A stretch of DNA of 64,000 bases from Bacteroidia bacterium (lineage in GTDB: Bacteria > Bacteroidota > Bacteroidia > AKYH767-A > OLB10): positions 1,736,001-1,800,000 of the forward strand of contig JBAOIA010000011.1 in NCBI GenBank assembly GCA_037045145.1, read 5' to 3'. Of the stretch, positions 8,540 to 18,586 are shown in pieces. The notes under the pieces are model-generated. The model made no database searches. It was not told the DNA's origin and was given only the letters and a program-made list of their open reading frames with translations. The stretch's first letter is position 1. Every line of letters starts with the position of its first letter. A program made the position numbers and the translations under genes.

Positions 8540-9645
8540 TAATGAATAAAGTTAAATAAGCGACCCCATCTTACTTTATCGAAGAAAGTGCCATTGCTAT
8601 TCCAACTCATCCAGATAAAGACAGCCTTGCCTACAATATGGTCTTCTGGAACAAATCCCCAGAAACGGGAATCAGCACTGTTATGCCTGTTATCACCCAT
8701 CATCCAATAGTAATCTTGTTTGAATGTGTAGGTGGTAGTTGGTATCCCATTAATAATAAATTGATTCCCTTTTATGACTAAGGTATTATCTTCAAACTCA
8801 ACAATACAACGTTGATAAAATGGAAGATTTGCTTCGGTTAATGTTATGGTTTTTCCAGCTTTAGGAATCCATATCGGCCCGTAGTTGTCAATATTCCAGT
8901 CATATCTTGTATCAAATGGAAATAATTTTTGAAACTGACTTGGTGCGCCTGGAAGCTGATTATACAACTCAACACTTTTTATAAAAGGTAGTTTTTTTAA
9001 TTCATCTGCAATTTCCTGAGTCAGTGTAAACTGATAAATTCCATTTCCAAGATTTGCACCTTCATAAATATTATATTTCTCTAAGGTTTTCGGATTGATA
9101 GTGTTGCCATCTGTTATTACAGTGTATGTCATTTGTCCATGTTCTGGTAGTGGCACAGGTTTGTTATTTACAAACAAAAGACCATCAATAATTTTTAAAC
9201 TATCTCCTGGAATACCTACACATCTTTTAATGTAATGGGTTTTTTTGTCAATTGGTCTTTTCAAATCATCGTCTGGATAAAATATATTTCCCGGATAATT
9301 AAAAACAACAACATCGTTGTTTTTAATATTTCCAAATCCCGGAAGGCGATGGTAACCCCACTTCACTGCATCACTGTACGATTTTCCACCAATTAGCGGC
9401 AATTCCTGATGTACAAAGGGAAAAGATAAAGGGGTCATTGGCGTTCTTGCACCATAACTCACTTTGCTGACAAATAGAAAATCGCCAACGAGCAACGACT
9501 TTTCCATTGATGGTGTTGGTATCGTAAATGCTTCAATTAAAAAGGTTCTAATAATTGTTGCAGCTACAACAGCAAAAACTAATGCATCAATCCACTCACG
9601 CGTTTTACTTTTGCGTCCATTGCTTTTCCAAAATTTCCAGTTCAT
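8539..9645 (-). CDS. lepB: Signal peptidase I, long Bacteroidota form
   Basis: Membrane serine protease that removes signal peptides from Sec-exported proteins. From the ATG at 9645 it is 368 residues and starts MNWKFWKS. The frame is open 23 codons further, but that extension does not look like coding sequence. Motifs: one N-terminal membrane segment, the catalytic Ser in PTPSMEKSLLVGDFLFV, the catalytic Lys in HYIKRCVGIPGD, and the box MMGDNRHNSADSRFWGFV. About 160 residues separate the last two boxes, an insertion usual in this phylum. It is followed by wbqC-like. Confidence 0.93.
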   Translation of the reverse strand: MNWKFWKSNGRKSKTREWIDALVFAVVAATIIRTFLIEAFTIPTPSMEKSLLVGDFLFVSKVSYGARTPMTPLSFPFVHQELPLIGGKSYSDAVKWGYHRLPGFGNIKNNDVVVFNYPGNIFYPDDDLKRPIDKKTHYIKRCVGIPGDSLKIIDGLLFVNNKPVPLPEHGQMTYTVITDGNTINPKTLEKYNIYEGANLGNGIYQFTLTQEIADELKKLPFIKSVELYNQLPGAPSQFQKLFPFDTRYDWNIDNYGPIWIPKAGKTITLTEANLPFYQRCIVEFEDNTLVIKGNQFIINGIPTTTYTFKQDYYWMMGDNRHNSADSRFWGFVPEDHIVGKAVFIWMSWNSNGTFFDKVRWGRLFNFIH

Positions 9646-9897
9646 TTGTAACAGGTTGTATTTATTCCGGGACGAAAATAAGATTCCTTTAATAATAAAT
9701 CCGCTATTTATCACAGCATTTTCAACCGGGTTTTTAAGACTTCATGACATAGTCACAAAAAGTGCATAAAGCAAGCATTTTCACACTAAAGAAGGCTCGT
9801 TATGATAATAGTGTTAATTCTGTTTGTTGAAAAGTACATTAGGTACATTGGAAACCTACATGCTTAATCATGTTTCTTTGCTTGAAAAAGTTAAAAT

Positions 9898-11028
9898 ATG
9901 ATTTATCTTACCTATGCCGATCAGCCTTCTGGTGTTTATTCCAGTCAAGTAATCGATGTATGTAATTTTTTAAATGAGAGTCACAATGCACAAATCAGGT
10001 TGGTGTCATTCATTTCCCTGCACAGTTTCAGTAAAAACAGGCAAAAAATTATACAAGAAATGCCCTCAGCAATTGTCTTGCCGATGTTACCTCGGATGAC
10101 AAGTTTTGGATTTAATACCTTGATGTTGTTTTTTGTTTTACTCATGCTTAACCAACGAAGTGTTATTGCCCGAAATGTCCTTGCAACAAGATTAGCATTG
10201 CGTCTAAAGTCGTTTTTGAAACTAAAAGTGTGTTTTGATGGTCGTGGTGCAATAGCTGCAGAATGGAATGAATATCAGGTAGTGCCACTTCAGGAATGGA
10301 AAACTAATATTCATACATGGGAAAAATCTGTTGTGTTGAATGCTGATTTTCGAATAGCCGTTTCAGAAGAATTGGTAAAGTATTGGAATGTGCGATATGG
10401 TTACAATGAAAACAATCATGTTGTAATTCCATGTACATTAAACACAGGTTTTCGCCCTGAAATGTTGAAGCAAGAGGAAATTGAAAAAGAAAGACAAAAA
10501 ATGAACTTTAAGCCTGATGATATTGTATTGGTATATTCCGGTTCAACGGCAGGATGGCAGTCATTTGATTTGTTGCAGGGTTTTCTGCAGAAGAATCTTA
10601 GTGAGAACAAAAACGTTAAAGTGCTCTTTCTCTCTGAAAAGGATAAAAATGTAGATCAGTTGAAGATAGTTTTCCCGGATAAAATTTTTCAGACTTTTGT
10701 AAAACACAGTGAAGTTTCAGGGATTTTGAAATCATGCGATATTGGAATTTTAATTAGAGAGAAAAGTGTAACCAATCAGGTAGCATCGCCTACAAAGTTT
10801 GCTGAATATCTATCTGCAGGTCTGCCTGTAATTATTTCCGAAGGTATTGGAGATTATACGTCATTTGTACAGCAAAATGATTGTGGATGGGTGTTGGATA
10901 AAACTTCGTTGCAGTTGAATCGTTTGGAAATCTCAGCACGAAACAGGTTACTTCAATTAGTCATTGACAACTTTACTAAAAAATCACACAATGCAAGTTA
11001 TACCAATTTAATACACTTTATGACTTAA
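9898..11028 (+). CDS. Glycosyltransferase, GT-B fold (GT4-like)
   Basis: First gene of polysaccharide cluster 1, 376 residues. A Rossmann-like N-terminal half (GVYSSQVIDVCNFL) is followed by the donor-binding half with VLVYSGSTAGWQSFD and SPTKFAEYLSAGLPVIISEGIGD. The usual E-x7-E pair is incomplete: only the second Glu is in place. It therefore belongs to a GT4 side branch seen in capsule and exopolysaccharide loci. Acceptor and sugar cannot be read from sequence. TTTCTTTG at 9873-9880 is a one-off match to the -7 element. Confidence 0.75.
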   Translation: MIYLTYADQPSGVYSSQVIDVCNFLNESHNAQIRLVSFISLHSFSKNRQKIIQEMPSAIVLPMLPRMTSFGFNTLMLFFVLLMLNQRSVIARNVLATRLALRLKSFLKLKVCFDGRGAIAAEWNEYQVVPLQEWKTNIHTWEKSVVLNADFRIAVSEELVKYWNVRYGYNENNHVVIPCTLNTGFRPEMLKQEEIEKERQKMNFKPDDIVLVYSGSTAGWQSFDLLQGFLQKNLSENKNVKVLFLSEKDKNVDQLKIVFPDKIFQTFVKHSEVSGILKSCDIGILIREKSVTNQVASPTKFAEYLSAGLPVIISEGIGDYTSFVQQNDCGWVLDKTSLQLNRLEISARNRLLQLVIDNFTKKSHNASYTNLIHFMT

Positions 11029-11098
11029 ACTTTTTTATAAAACATTCGTACAACAAGCCTTTAAAAAGAAACATAGAAATTTATAACCACCATTTTTT

Positions 11099-12004
11099 AT
11101 GAAACGGATATTAGTAACAGGCGGTGCAGGATTTATTGGCTCGGCCGTAATTGCACACCTTCAGAAGCAAAAACATGAAATTTTTGTAATCGACAATCTT
11201 TCATTTGGCAACAGGCAGTTTATCAATATTGATGACAGTCATTTTTTTAATGCCGATATTCTTGATGAACAACGAATTGATGAGATTATTGGTAAAATCA
11301 TGCCCCAATATATTATTCATTTGGCAGCAGTGCATTTTATTCCCTATTGCAATCAACATCCCTATGAGAGTAGCAACATCAACATAAGAGGAACAATGCA
11401 CCTTTTAAAGGCAGCAAAAAAATATACTCCTGAGAAAGTGTTTTTTGCATCTACAGCTGCGGTTTATCCTATTTATGACTTAGCTGTGAGTGAGAGTTTT
11501 GCCACCGGCCCTATGGATATTTATGGATTATCAAAACTAACAGGCGAGCATTTATGCAATGAGTTTTTTTTAGAGACGGATATCCCTGTTGTTGTTTGCA
11601 GGTTTTTTAATGCCTTTGGTCCTAATGAAACCAATCCGCACCTGATACCTGAAATTCAGCAACAAGTTCTTGAAGGAAAACGGGTAATTAAATTAGGCAA
11701 CCTTACTCCCAAACGTGATTTTATTCACACCTACGATATGGCAGCTGCCGTTGAAACTTTGTTAACGCATGTAGAAGGAGGTATTCATACCTACAATCTC
11801 GGTCGCGGCATTGAGTATTCTGTTACAGAAATTGTTGATGCTTTTTCAAAAGCTATAAACGAAAAAATAGAAATAGAAGTGGATCAGACAAGAGTTCGTA
11901 AAGTAGAAAGACAACATTTACTTGCTGATGTTTCTAAACTGAAGTCGCTTGGATGGACACCAAAAATAGGAATAGAAGATGGCATTAAAACATTGGTGCA
12001 ATGA
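11099..12004 (+). CDS. NAD-dependent sugar epimerase/dehydratase (extended SDR)
   Basis: 301 residues with the extended short-chain dehydrogenase signature: TGGAGFIGS for NAD binding, ASTAAVYP with the catalytic Ser/Thr, YGLSKLTGE with the Tyr-Lys pair, and VCRFFNAFGPNE. Closest in style to UDP-glucose 4-epimerases, so it likely interconverts nucleotide sugars for the surrounding glycosyltransferases. The exact substrate is open. Its last four bases (ATGA) overlap the start of the next gene, showing tight coupling. Confidence 0.85.
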   Translation: MKRILVTGGAGFIGSAVIAHLQKQKHEIFVIDNLSFGNRQFINIDDSHFFNADILDEQRIDEIIGKIMPQYIIHLAAVHFIPYCNQHPYESSNINIRGTMHLLKAAKKYTPEKVFFASTAAVYPIYDLAVSESFATGPMDIYGLSKLTGEHLCNEFFLETDIPVVVCRFFNAFGPNETNPHLIPEIQQQVLEGKRVIKLGNLTPKRDFIHTYDMAAAVETLLTHVEGGIHTYNLGRGIEYSVTEIVDAFSKAINEKIEIEVDQTRVRKVERQHLLADVSKLKSLGWTPKIGIEDGIKTLVQ

Positions 12005-13134
12005 GTCAACCTATTCAGGTAGTTTTTTGTACAGATGGTGTTTATCCTCAACTTGTTGGTGGAATTCAAAAACATACACGTTTATTAGTTGAAGAACTGG
12101 CAAAAACTAAGAAAATAAATATTGCAGTTATTCATCAGCATCATGAGCAGAATGTATTTGATGCATCATTGAATATTACTGAAATTGGAATCAAACGTAA
12201 CAAACACAGCAACAATTATCTGTTAAATGAGTATTACTATTCTAAACAGGTTTATGAGGCATTGAAACAGTTTCCTGATGCAATTATTTATGCGCAAGGA
12301 ATGTCCGTTTGGCACAATATTGATAAAATTGGAAATCGTGTTATACTCAACCCTCATGGATTGGAATTTTATCAGGCACTTTCTTTTACCGATAAATTAA
12401 AAGCCATGCCATTTAAGTTTGTTTTTGGTTATCTTTTTTCAAAGGCAGCAAAAGTAGTTTCACTGGGTGGTCGTTTAACACAGCTATTAAGAAGTAATAT
12501 TAAAAATCACAATAGTAAAATTGTTGTGTTGCCAAATGCAATAAATCTGCCTTCTCAAAAATTTGAGCGGACTGCTTTTGGTCAGAGGCCGTTAAAACTT
12601 TTGTTTGTAGGAAGATTTGCCGCTAATAAAGGAATTCATGTATTGATGGATGCAGCAACACAACTGAATAATGGTGGGTATAAAAATGAGATAGAATTTC
12701 ATTTAGTGGGTAAAGGTCCGTTGTTTGAACATTTCAGTACAACTGTAAAAGAACCAAATGTAATTTTTCATGGTTTTGCCGATGATGAAAAACTAAACAG
12801 CCTTTATAAAGAATGTGACGTTTTTGTCTTGCCAACATTGTTTGAGGGAATGCCAACAGTAGTATTGGAAGCTATGAGTTATTCCTTGCCTGTTATTGTA
12901 ACAGATACTGGTGCAACTACTGTTATGGTTGATTCTTTAAATGGATACATCATTGAGAAATCTGATGTAAAATCTCTGAAAGATGCCATATCTATGTACT
13001 TTGTTTTGAATGAGCAGGCGAAAAAGCGAATGGCCGAACAGTCATACATAAGAGTCAAAGAGAAGTTTACCTGGCCTGTGATTGCACAACAACATCTCGA
13101 ACTATTTCAACAAATGAAGGAACAGAAAACATAA
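12001..13134 (+). CDS. Glycosyltransferase family 4
   Basis: 377 residues, GT-B fold. It starts CTDGVYPQLVGGIQKHTRLL, with the glycine-rich N-terminal loop of GT4 enzymes. The donor site shows LLFVGRFAANKGIHVLMDA, VGKGPLFEHF and the E-x7-E motif in EGMPTVVLEAMSYSLPVI. It retains the anomeric configuration of the transferred sugar by family rule. It is joined to the epimerase gene by a 4-bp overlap. Confidence 0.87.
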   Translation: MSQPIQVVFCTDGVYPQLVGGIQKHTRLLVEELAKTKKINIAVIHQHHEQNVFDASLNITEIGIKRNKHSNNYLLNEYYYSKQVYEALKQFPDAIIYAQGMSVWHNIDKIGNRVILNPHGLEFYQALSFTDKLKAMPFKFVFGYLFSKAAKVVSLGGRLTQLLRSNIKNHNSKIVVLPNAINLPSQKFERTAFGQRPLKLLFVGRFAANKGIHVLMDAATQLNNGGYKNEIEFHLVGKGPLFEHFSTTVKEPNVIFHGFADDEKLNSLYKECDVFVLPTLFEGMPTVVLEAMSYSLPVIVTDTGATTVMVDSLNGYIIEKSDVKSLKDAISMYFVLNEQAKKRMAEQSYIRVKEKFTWPVIAQQHLELFQQMKEQKT

Positions 13135-13138
13135 TTGT

Positions 13139-13146
13139 TAATTTTG
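13139..13146 (+). promoter_or_regulatory. -7 element TAATTTTG before the polymerase-like gene
   Basis: Perfect TAnnTTTG, 17 nt before the ATG at 13164, in the 29-bp gap after the preceding glycosyltransferase gene. It suggests an internal promoter in the cluster. Confidence 0.4.
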
Positions 13147-13163
13147 CAATTCTAAACCACCAA

Positions 13164-14483
13164 ATGCTTCAGTTTATCCGCAATAATTCACAGTTTGTTA
13201 TCATGTGTTTAGCATGGGTGTTGTGCGGTATCATCAATCAAAATCTTGGCGTAGCCGCAGTAACTCTGAGTGTTGTGATGCTCAAAATGAAAGGCATGTA
13301 TAAAGAACTGATTTTAGGGTTGCTGTTTTTGCTCATCATGAGTGATAGCCGGCAGACAGAAGCACTTTATGCCGCTACCGCTAAAAATATTTATATTGTT
13401 TTGCTATCGGTGTTTTATTTTTTCGATAGAAAAAATTTCAGCGGCAGCAATGATTACTTCAAACCTTTTATTCCATTTTTTATCTGGGGTGGACTCATGC
13501 TTTTGCAAGCACCTTCGGTAAATTTCACCAACAGTGCCATGAAAACATTAAGTTATGTGCTTCTTTTTACTGTTGTTCCGGCCTATTTCCTCAAACAATT
13601 TCGTGAAGAGGGCGAATCGTTTTTAAGAGACGTAATAATGTTATTTTGTTTGATCCTCTTAGTAGGAGTTATCATGATTCCATTGTTCCCTAACACAGTT
13701 TTTTTGGTAGGACGATTTTGTGGCGTGTATGGAAACCCGAACGGTATTGGTATTGCTTGTACCTTGCTTTTCATACTCGTTTATGTTTCTCTGAAAAAGT
13801 TCCCCGGACTACTCGACCAAAATGAAATACGGATAGTTTATGGGCTCATTATTTTAAGCACACTCTTAGCTGTTTCCCGAAATACCATGATGTCTATTTT
13901 GATATTTCTATTGTTTGCAAGATTCTATGAGATGGGATATTTTGCCGGATTTGCAGTGTTAATAGTGACTATCGTACTGTATGAAGTAATCAATCAGAAT
14001 ATTGTGGCCATCGTAGAAGCTATGGGACTTGGGCATTATCTTAGAGCAGAAGCCATTGAAGATGGTTCCGGAAGATTGATTGCTTGGCGTGCAGCATGGA
14101 AACAAATTCAGTCGCAGTTTTTTATGGGTAGAGGCTTTGCCTATGATGAATGGTATTTTTATGTCAACAGACATTGGCTAAGTGCCCTCGGACATCAGGG
14201 AGGTGTTCACAACTCATGGCTTGCATTGTGGATGAACACCGGATTGATAGGTCTGATTCTTTTTGCAGTTGGATTTATTAAAACGTATTTCAAAGCAATG
14301 TTGCATACTAAAATTGCATTCGCAGTGTTGTTTGCCGTTATTTTTTCAGCATCTTTTGAAGCATGGATTATGGGATCGCTAAATCCGTTTCACATCATTC
14401 TGATTTTAATTTTAAATATATTAATTCACGAAGAACAGTTTAATGCAGACAAGCAAGAAGAAAGCCTTATTCCTGTATCTTGA
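13164..14483 (+). CDS. O-antigen ligase/polymerase-like membrane protein
   Basis: 439 residues, almost wholly hydrophobic helices (about ten to twelve), with the large periplasmic loop typical of the Wzy/WaaL group. Signature residues are GNPNGIGIACTLL, SRNTMMSIL and HQGGVHNSWLALWMNTG near the end of the loop. It probably polymerises or ligates glycan units carried on undecaprenyl diphosphate in the inner membrane. Its final 41 bp overlap the next glycosyltransferase gene. Confidence 0.8.
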   Translation: MLQFIRNNSQFVIMCLAWVLCGIINQNLGVAAVTLSVVMLKMKGMYKELILGLLFLLIMSDSRQTEALYAATAKNIYIVLLSVFYFFDRKNFSGSNDYFKPFIPFFIWGGLMLLQAPSVNFTNSAMKTLSYVLLFTVVPAYFLKQFREEGESFLRDVIMLFCLILLVGVIMIPLFPNTVFLVGRFCGVYGNPNGIGIACTLLFILVYVSLKKFPGLLDQNEIRIVYGLIILSTLLAVSRNTMMSILIFLLFARFYEMGYFAGFAVLIVTIVLYEVINQNIVAIVEAMGLGHYLRAEAIEDGSGRLIAWRAAWKQIQSQFFMGRGFAYDEWYFYVNRHWLSALGHQGGVHNSWLALWMNTGLIGLILFAVGFIKTYFKAMLHTKIAFAVLFAVIFSASFEAWIMGSLNPFHIILILILNILIHEEQFNADKQEESLIPVS

Positions 14484-15513
14484 ACCTGCCGGATATGTGG
14501 AAGCCTGTTTTAAAAAAACAGTGCAAAACTATCCTGTCGAGCTACATATAGTAAAGTATCCGTTGGACCCCAACGCCCCGTTTCGGTTTGATGCTGTTGA
14601 GGGCATTACCTATTATGACAGAAAACAGTATGATGGGCAAAAACTCAATGAACTGGCTGATGCAATCCAACCTGATTTTATTTTTTGTAATGGATGGATG
14701 GATAAGGGATATGTAAAAGTTGCCAAACAATATTCTGGAAAAATACCTACAGTGCTTGCATTCGATAATTTGTGGGAAGGAAAACTTAAACAATACATAG
14801 CTTCAGTAACAGCACCATTTGTTTTACCTCGCATTTTTTCACATTGTTGGGTTCCCGGGCAACCACAAGTAGTATATGCCAAAAAATTAGGATTTAAAGA
14901 GAGTAGAATAGAAACAGGCATGTATTCAGCCAATTACGAATTGTTCAATCAGGCATATCAAAAGATAATGCCAATTAAGGAAAAGAAGTTTCCAAAACGC
15001 TTTATTTTTGTTGGTCGTTATATTGAAATTAAAGGTATTCGTGAACTGTGGCAGGCATTTATACAATTGCAGAATGAAATGCCAAATGAATGGGAGTTGT
15101 GGTGTTTGGGAAAAGGCCCGCTTGAAAAAGAGTTTCCACAGCATCCAAAAATCAGAAATGTAGGGTTTGTTCAACCTTCGGCAATGGAGGAATATTTACT
15201 TCAGACAGGTGTTTTTCTTTTACCAACTTACGATGAACATTGGGGTGTAGTCGTACATGAATATGCTATTGCAGGTTATCCGTTGTTGTTAAGTACAAAG
15301 GCACCTGCAGGATCGACATTTTTAAAACAAGGTGAGAACGGATATTACCATGAGCCGAGTAATGTTGAGTCATTGAAGAAAGCTTTAAAAAAAATAATGC
15401 TTTTATCTGATAGCACTTTAATCGAAATGGGTAAAAAAAGTCATGAATTGTCAAAGTCTATAACACCCGATATATGGGCTTCTGTAGTCTGGAAAATTTT
15501 AAACAGTAATTAA
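14443..15513 (+). CDS. Glycosyltransferase family 4
   Basis: 356 residues from ATG 14443 (MQTSKKKALFLYLEPAGYV). The gene begins inside the end of the polymerase-like gene. No later ATG fits the N-terminal strand well, so the 41-bp overlap is accepted. The C-terminal half carries FVGRYIEIKGIRELWQAF, CLGKGPLEKEF and E-x7-E in EHWGVVVHEYAIAGYPLLLS. Three bases separate it from asnB. Confidence 0.85.
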   Translation: MQTSKKKALFLYLEPAGYVEACFKKTVQNYPVELHIVKYPLDPNAPFRFDAVEGITYYDRKQYDGQKLNELADAIQPDFIFCNGWMDKGYVKVAKQYSGKIPTVLAFDNLWEGKLKQYIASVTAPFVLPRIFSHCWVPGQPQVVYAKKLGFKESRIETGMYSANYELFNQAYQKIMPIKEKKFPKRFIFVGRYIEIKGIRELWQAFIQLQNEMPNEWELWCLGKGPLEKEFPQHPKIRNVGFVQPSAMEEYLLQTGVFLLPTYDEHWGVVVHEYAIAGYPLLLSTKAPAGSTFLKQGENGYYHEPSNVESLKKALKKIMLLSDSTLIEMGKKSHELSKSITPDIWASVVWKILNSN

Positions 15514-15516
15514 ACT

Positions 15517-17385
15517 ATGTGTGGAATAACCGGCATTTATGGAATGGGTAGTGTACAGTCGTCATCTACTATCAGGCAGATGAATAATGCTATTTCACAT
15601 CGCGGCCCTGATGATGAAGGGTACTATATTGACGAGCAAGTTGCTCTTGGTCACCGTAGGTTAGCTATTATAGATCTCTCTCCTGCAGGACATCAGCCTA
15701 TGCAAAGTAATGATGGCAATCTTGAAATTGCATTCAATGGTGAAATTTATAATTTTCAGGAAGTAAAAAAGCATCTTTCCGGATATGAATTTAAGTCAAA
15801 CAGTGATACAGAAGTGATTCTTGCCGCCTTTATGAAATGGGGTAAAGATTGTTTGAGACATTTTAACGGTATGTTTGCTTTTGCCATTTGGGATAAAGCC
15901 AAACAGGAACTTTTTATTGCGCGCGACAGGTTAGGAATAAAACCTGTTTACTATTTCAGACAAGATAGAACTGTTTTGTTCAGCTCAGAAATCAGGTCGT
16001 TGCTGCAATCAGGAATTGTGCCTCGAAAGATTAACCGTAAAGTTGTTCATGAGTATTTTACTTATCAGACCATTCATGCCCCTGAGACGTTTATTAATAA
16101 TGTGTTTATGCTCATGCCCGGTCATTGTATGACGATTAATGCTTCCGGAATAAATATTGAACGGTATTGGCATATTGTTGAGAACACTGATTTTTCTTCG
16201 GAGGGCAAGAGCTATGAAAATGTTTGTGCCGATATTAACAAACTGTTTTATGATGCTGTAAGCAGAAGATTAATCAGCGATGTGCCCTTTGGAGCATTTC
16301 TTTCCGGTGGCATTGACTCAAGTGCTGTGGTAGGAGCTATGAGCCGTATTCACTCACAACCTGTTAAAACATTTACCATTGCATTTGATGAATCGGAATT
16401 TAGTGAAGCAAAATTTGCAAAACTGATTGCTGATAAGTACCAAACAGATCATCATGAGTTTTTACTTAAACCGGAAGATTTTTTAAATTTATTGCCTGAA
16501 GCTATGAATGCTCTTGATCACCCTAGTGGTGATGGTCCTAACTCATATATTGTTTCAAAAATTACAAGACAAGCCGGTGTTACAATGGCTCTCTCAGGTC
16601 TTGGTGGTGATGAATTGTTTGCCGGTTATCCGGTATTTAAACGTACAGAATTGTTGCATCAAAAAAGCTGGCTTTGGAAATTGCCATTGCCTCTTCGCCA
16701 CTTGTTGGGTAAATTAATTACAACATTAAAAAAAGATACTGCAAGCATTAAAATGCAACAGTTATTGCTGTCGCCAAACGCTTCTTTGCAATATTCTTTT
16801 CCTGTTTCAAGGCAAATAAGCAATACACAACAGTTGGCTGCATTTATCGAAGAAAAGTTTAATGGCATTGATGCTGTGAAATCAATAATAGAAGAATTGA
16901 ATAAAAGCACTGTCAGACTTCCGCTCTTCAGCCAGGTGAGTGCAGCAGAAATATCAAGCTATATGCAAAACGTATTGCTGCGCGATACCGATCAGATGAG
17001 TATGGCTGTGGCTCTTGAAGTAAGAGTGCCGTTTCTTGACTATAAGTTGGTTGAATATGTGATGGGTGTTAAGGATGAATATAAAAACCCTGTTTATCCT
17101 AAGAAACTCTTGGTAGATAGTTTAGGTGATTTATTACCGGATGAAGTTGTGCACCGTAAAAAAATGGGTTTTGTTTTTCCATGGGAGAGATGGCTGAAAA
17201 AAGAGTTGAGTACTTTCTGCGGTGACCGCATTTACGCACTTGCTAATCGTGGCTTTATGAATAAAGAAGCACTTACTAACAGATGGCAAAGTTTTAATGA
17301 AGGAAAGCCGGGTGTACGTTGGCTCGATATGTGGCTTTGTGTAGTGCTTGAACATTGGCTTGAAAAAAATAATATTGAATACTGA
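15517..17385 (+). CDS. asnB: Asparagine synthetase, glutamine-hydrolysing type
   Basis: 622 residues. It begins MCGITGIYG, so Cys2 is the glutamine amidotransferase nucleophile (class II). RGPDDEG, the PP-loop SGGIDSSAVVGA near residue 263, and SGLGGDELFAGYP complete the ATP-dependent synthetase half. In polysaccharide clusters such paralogues may amidate sugar acids rather than aspartate, so the physiological substrate is uncertain. The stop overlaps the next start by one base (TGATG). Confidence 0.88.
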   Translation: MCGITGIYGMGSVQSSSTIRQMNNAISHRGPDDEGYYIDEQVALGHRRLAIIDLSPAGHQPMQSNDGNLEIAFNGEIYNFQEVKKHLSGYEFKSNSDTEVILAAFMKWGKDCLRHFNGMFAFAIWDKAKQELFIARDRLGIKPVYYFRQDRTVLFSSEIRSLLQSGIVPRKINRKVVHEYFTYQTIHAPETFINNVFMLMPGHCMTINASGINIERYWHIVENTDFSSEGKSYENVCADINKLFYDAVSRRLISDVPFGAFLSGGIDSSAVVGAMSRIHSQPVKTFTIAFDESEFSEAKFAKLIADKYQTDHHEFLLKPEDFLNLLPEAMNALDHPSGDGPNSYIVSKITRQAGVTMALSGLGGDELFAGYPVFKRTELLHQKSWLWKLPLPLRHLLGKLITTLKKDTASIKMQQLLLSPNASLQYSFPVSRQISNTQQLAAFIEEKFNGIDAVKSIIEELNKSTVRLPLFSQVSAAEISSYMQNVLLRDTDQMSMAVALEVRVPFLDYKLVEYVMGVKDEYKNPVYPKKLLVDSLGDLLPDEVVHRKKMGFVFPWERWLKKELSTFCGDRIYALANRGFMNKEALTNRWQSFNEGKPGVRWLDMWLCVVLEHWLEKNNIEY

Positions 17386-18539
17386 TGTCCTCAAGAAAAA
17401 AAATTCTGGTTGCAATTGACTGGTACCTTCCCGGATACAAAGCAGGCGGGCCAATACGTTCTTGTGCCAGTATAATAAACTGCCTGAAAGATGATTTTGA
17501 CTTTGCCGTAATTACTTCCGATACCGATTTTAGCGATGACAAACCTTATACAGGAGTTGAGTCTGATGCATGGAATATTTTACCGGATGGTACACGTGTT
17601 TATTATTTTTCTCAAAGCAATTTCAGTCAGAAATCATTACGTGCGGTGATGCAAAGTGAACAGCCCGACATATTGTATATGAACAGCTTTTTCTCTCAAA
17701 ACTTTACCTTAAAGCCATTGAAGATTGCACGAAAATATCTGCCAAAATGTAAGTGTATTATTGCACCAAGAGGTATGTTAGGTGCAGGTGCATTAGCTAT
17801 TAAGCCATTGAAAAAACTTGCATTTATTTCTCTCTCTAAAATGCTTGCCACATTTGATAAAGTACGTTGGCATGCCAGCACAGAGCAAGAAGCAAAAGAG
17901 ATAAAGGCAATGTTTGGCAATAGGGCAGAAGTCAGGGTAGCTTTAAATTTATCATCTGTAAAGCCTGCTGTGTCAGAAACAAAAATTAAAAATTCCGGTC
18001 AATTGAATTTGGTGTTTTTCAGTCGCGTCTCTAAAAAGAAAAATCTGCATCTTGTGTTGGAATGGCTTAAAGCAATTCCACAGCATCTTAAAGTTACATT
18101 TCAAATTTATGGTACACTTGAAGATGATGCTTACTGGAGTCAGTGCAAAGATTTGATTAAGTTGTTACCTCAAAATATTTCTGTTGAATACAAAGGCGTT
18201 ATTGATGCCAGACAATCTGAATCAGTATTTGAAAACAATCATTTTTCAATATTGCTGACAATGCACGAAAACTATGGACATGCTATAGTTGAAAGTTTGG
18301 CATTTGGTGTTCCGGTAATTATCAGCAACAACACGCCATGGCATGGACTTGAAGCAAAATATGCCGGATTTGACTTTCCATTAGATAATCAACAGCATTT
18401 TATTGAAAGTCTGTTAAAAGCAGTTTCCATGGATCAGAAAACGTATAGCTTGTGGCAAAATGGAGCTATTGAACTTGCTAAAGAAGTATTAAACAATTCA
18501 GATACAGTAAATCAAAATAGAAAATTGTTTGCAGAATGA
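17385..18539 (+). CDS. Glycosyltransferase family 4
   Basis: 384 residues. The N-terminal DWYLPGYKAGGPIRSCASI is a hallmark of one GT4 subgroup of exopolysaccharide loci. Further motifs are IIAPRGMLGAGAL, LVFFSRVSKKKNLHLVLE and the E-x7-E in ENYGHAIVESLAFGVPVII. It is coupled to asnB by a one-base overlap, and a promoter for the next gene lies in its last codons. Confidence 0.86.
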   Translation: MSSRKKILVAIDWYLPGYKAGGPIRSCASIINCLKDDFDFAVITSDTDFSDDKPYTGVESDAWNILPDGTRVYYFSQSNFSQKSLRAVMQSEQPDILYMNSFFSQNFTLKPLKIARKYLPKCKCIIAPRGMLGAGALAIKPLKKLAFISLSKMLATFDKVRWHASTEQEAKEIKAMFGNRAEVRVALNLSSVKPAVSETKIKNSGQLNLVFFSRVSKKKNLHLVLEWLKAIPQHLKVTFQIYGTLEDDAYWSQCKDLIKLLPQNISVEYKGVIDARQSESVFENNHFSILLTMHENYGHAIVESLAFGVPVIISNNTPWHGLEAKYAGFDFPLDNQQHFIESLLKAVSMDQKTYSLWQNGAIELAKEVLNNSDTVNQNRKLFAE

Positions 18540-18557
18540 TTTTGCAACCTATTTTTG
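18528..18557 (+). promoter_or_regulatory. Two-part promoter inside the end of the preceding gene
   Basis: TTTG at 18528-18531, an 18-nt spacer, and a perfect -7 TATTTTTG at 18550-18557 precede the glycosyltransferase at 18587. The cluster's last gene can thus be expressed separately. Confidence 0.55.
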
Positions 18558-18586
18558 TATAATGGGTAAAAGACCTAAGGAACATA

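Noticed and set aside
8539..9714. A longer lepB starting at 9714.
   Set aside because: The additional 23 residues are unlike the signal peptidase N-terminus; MNWKFWKS at 9645 directly precedes the expected membrane segment.
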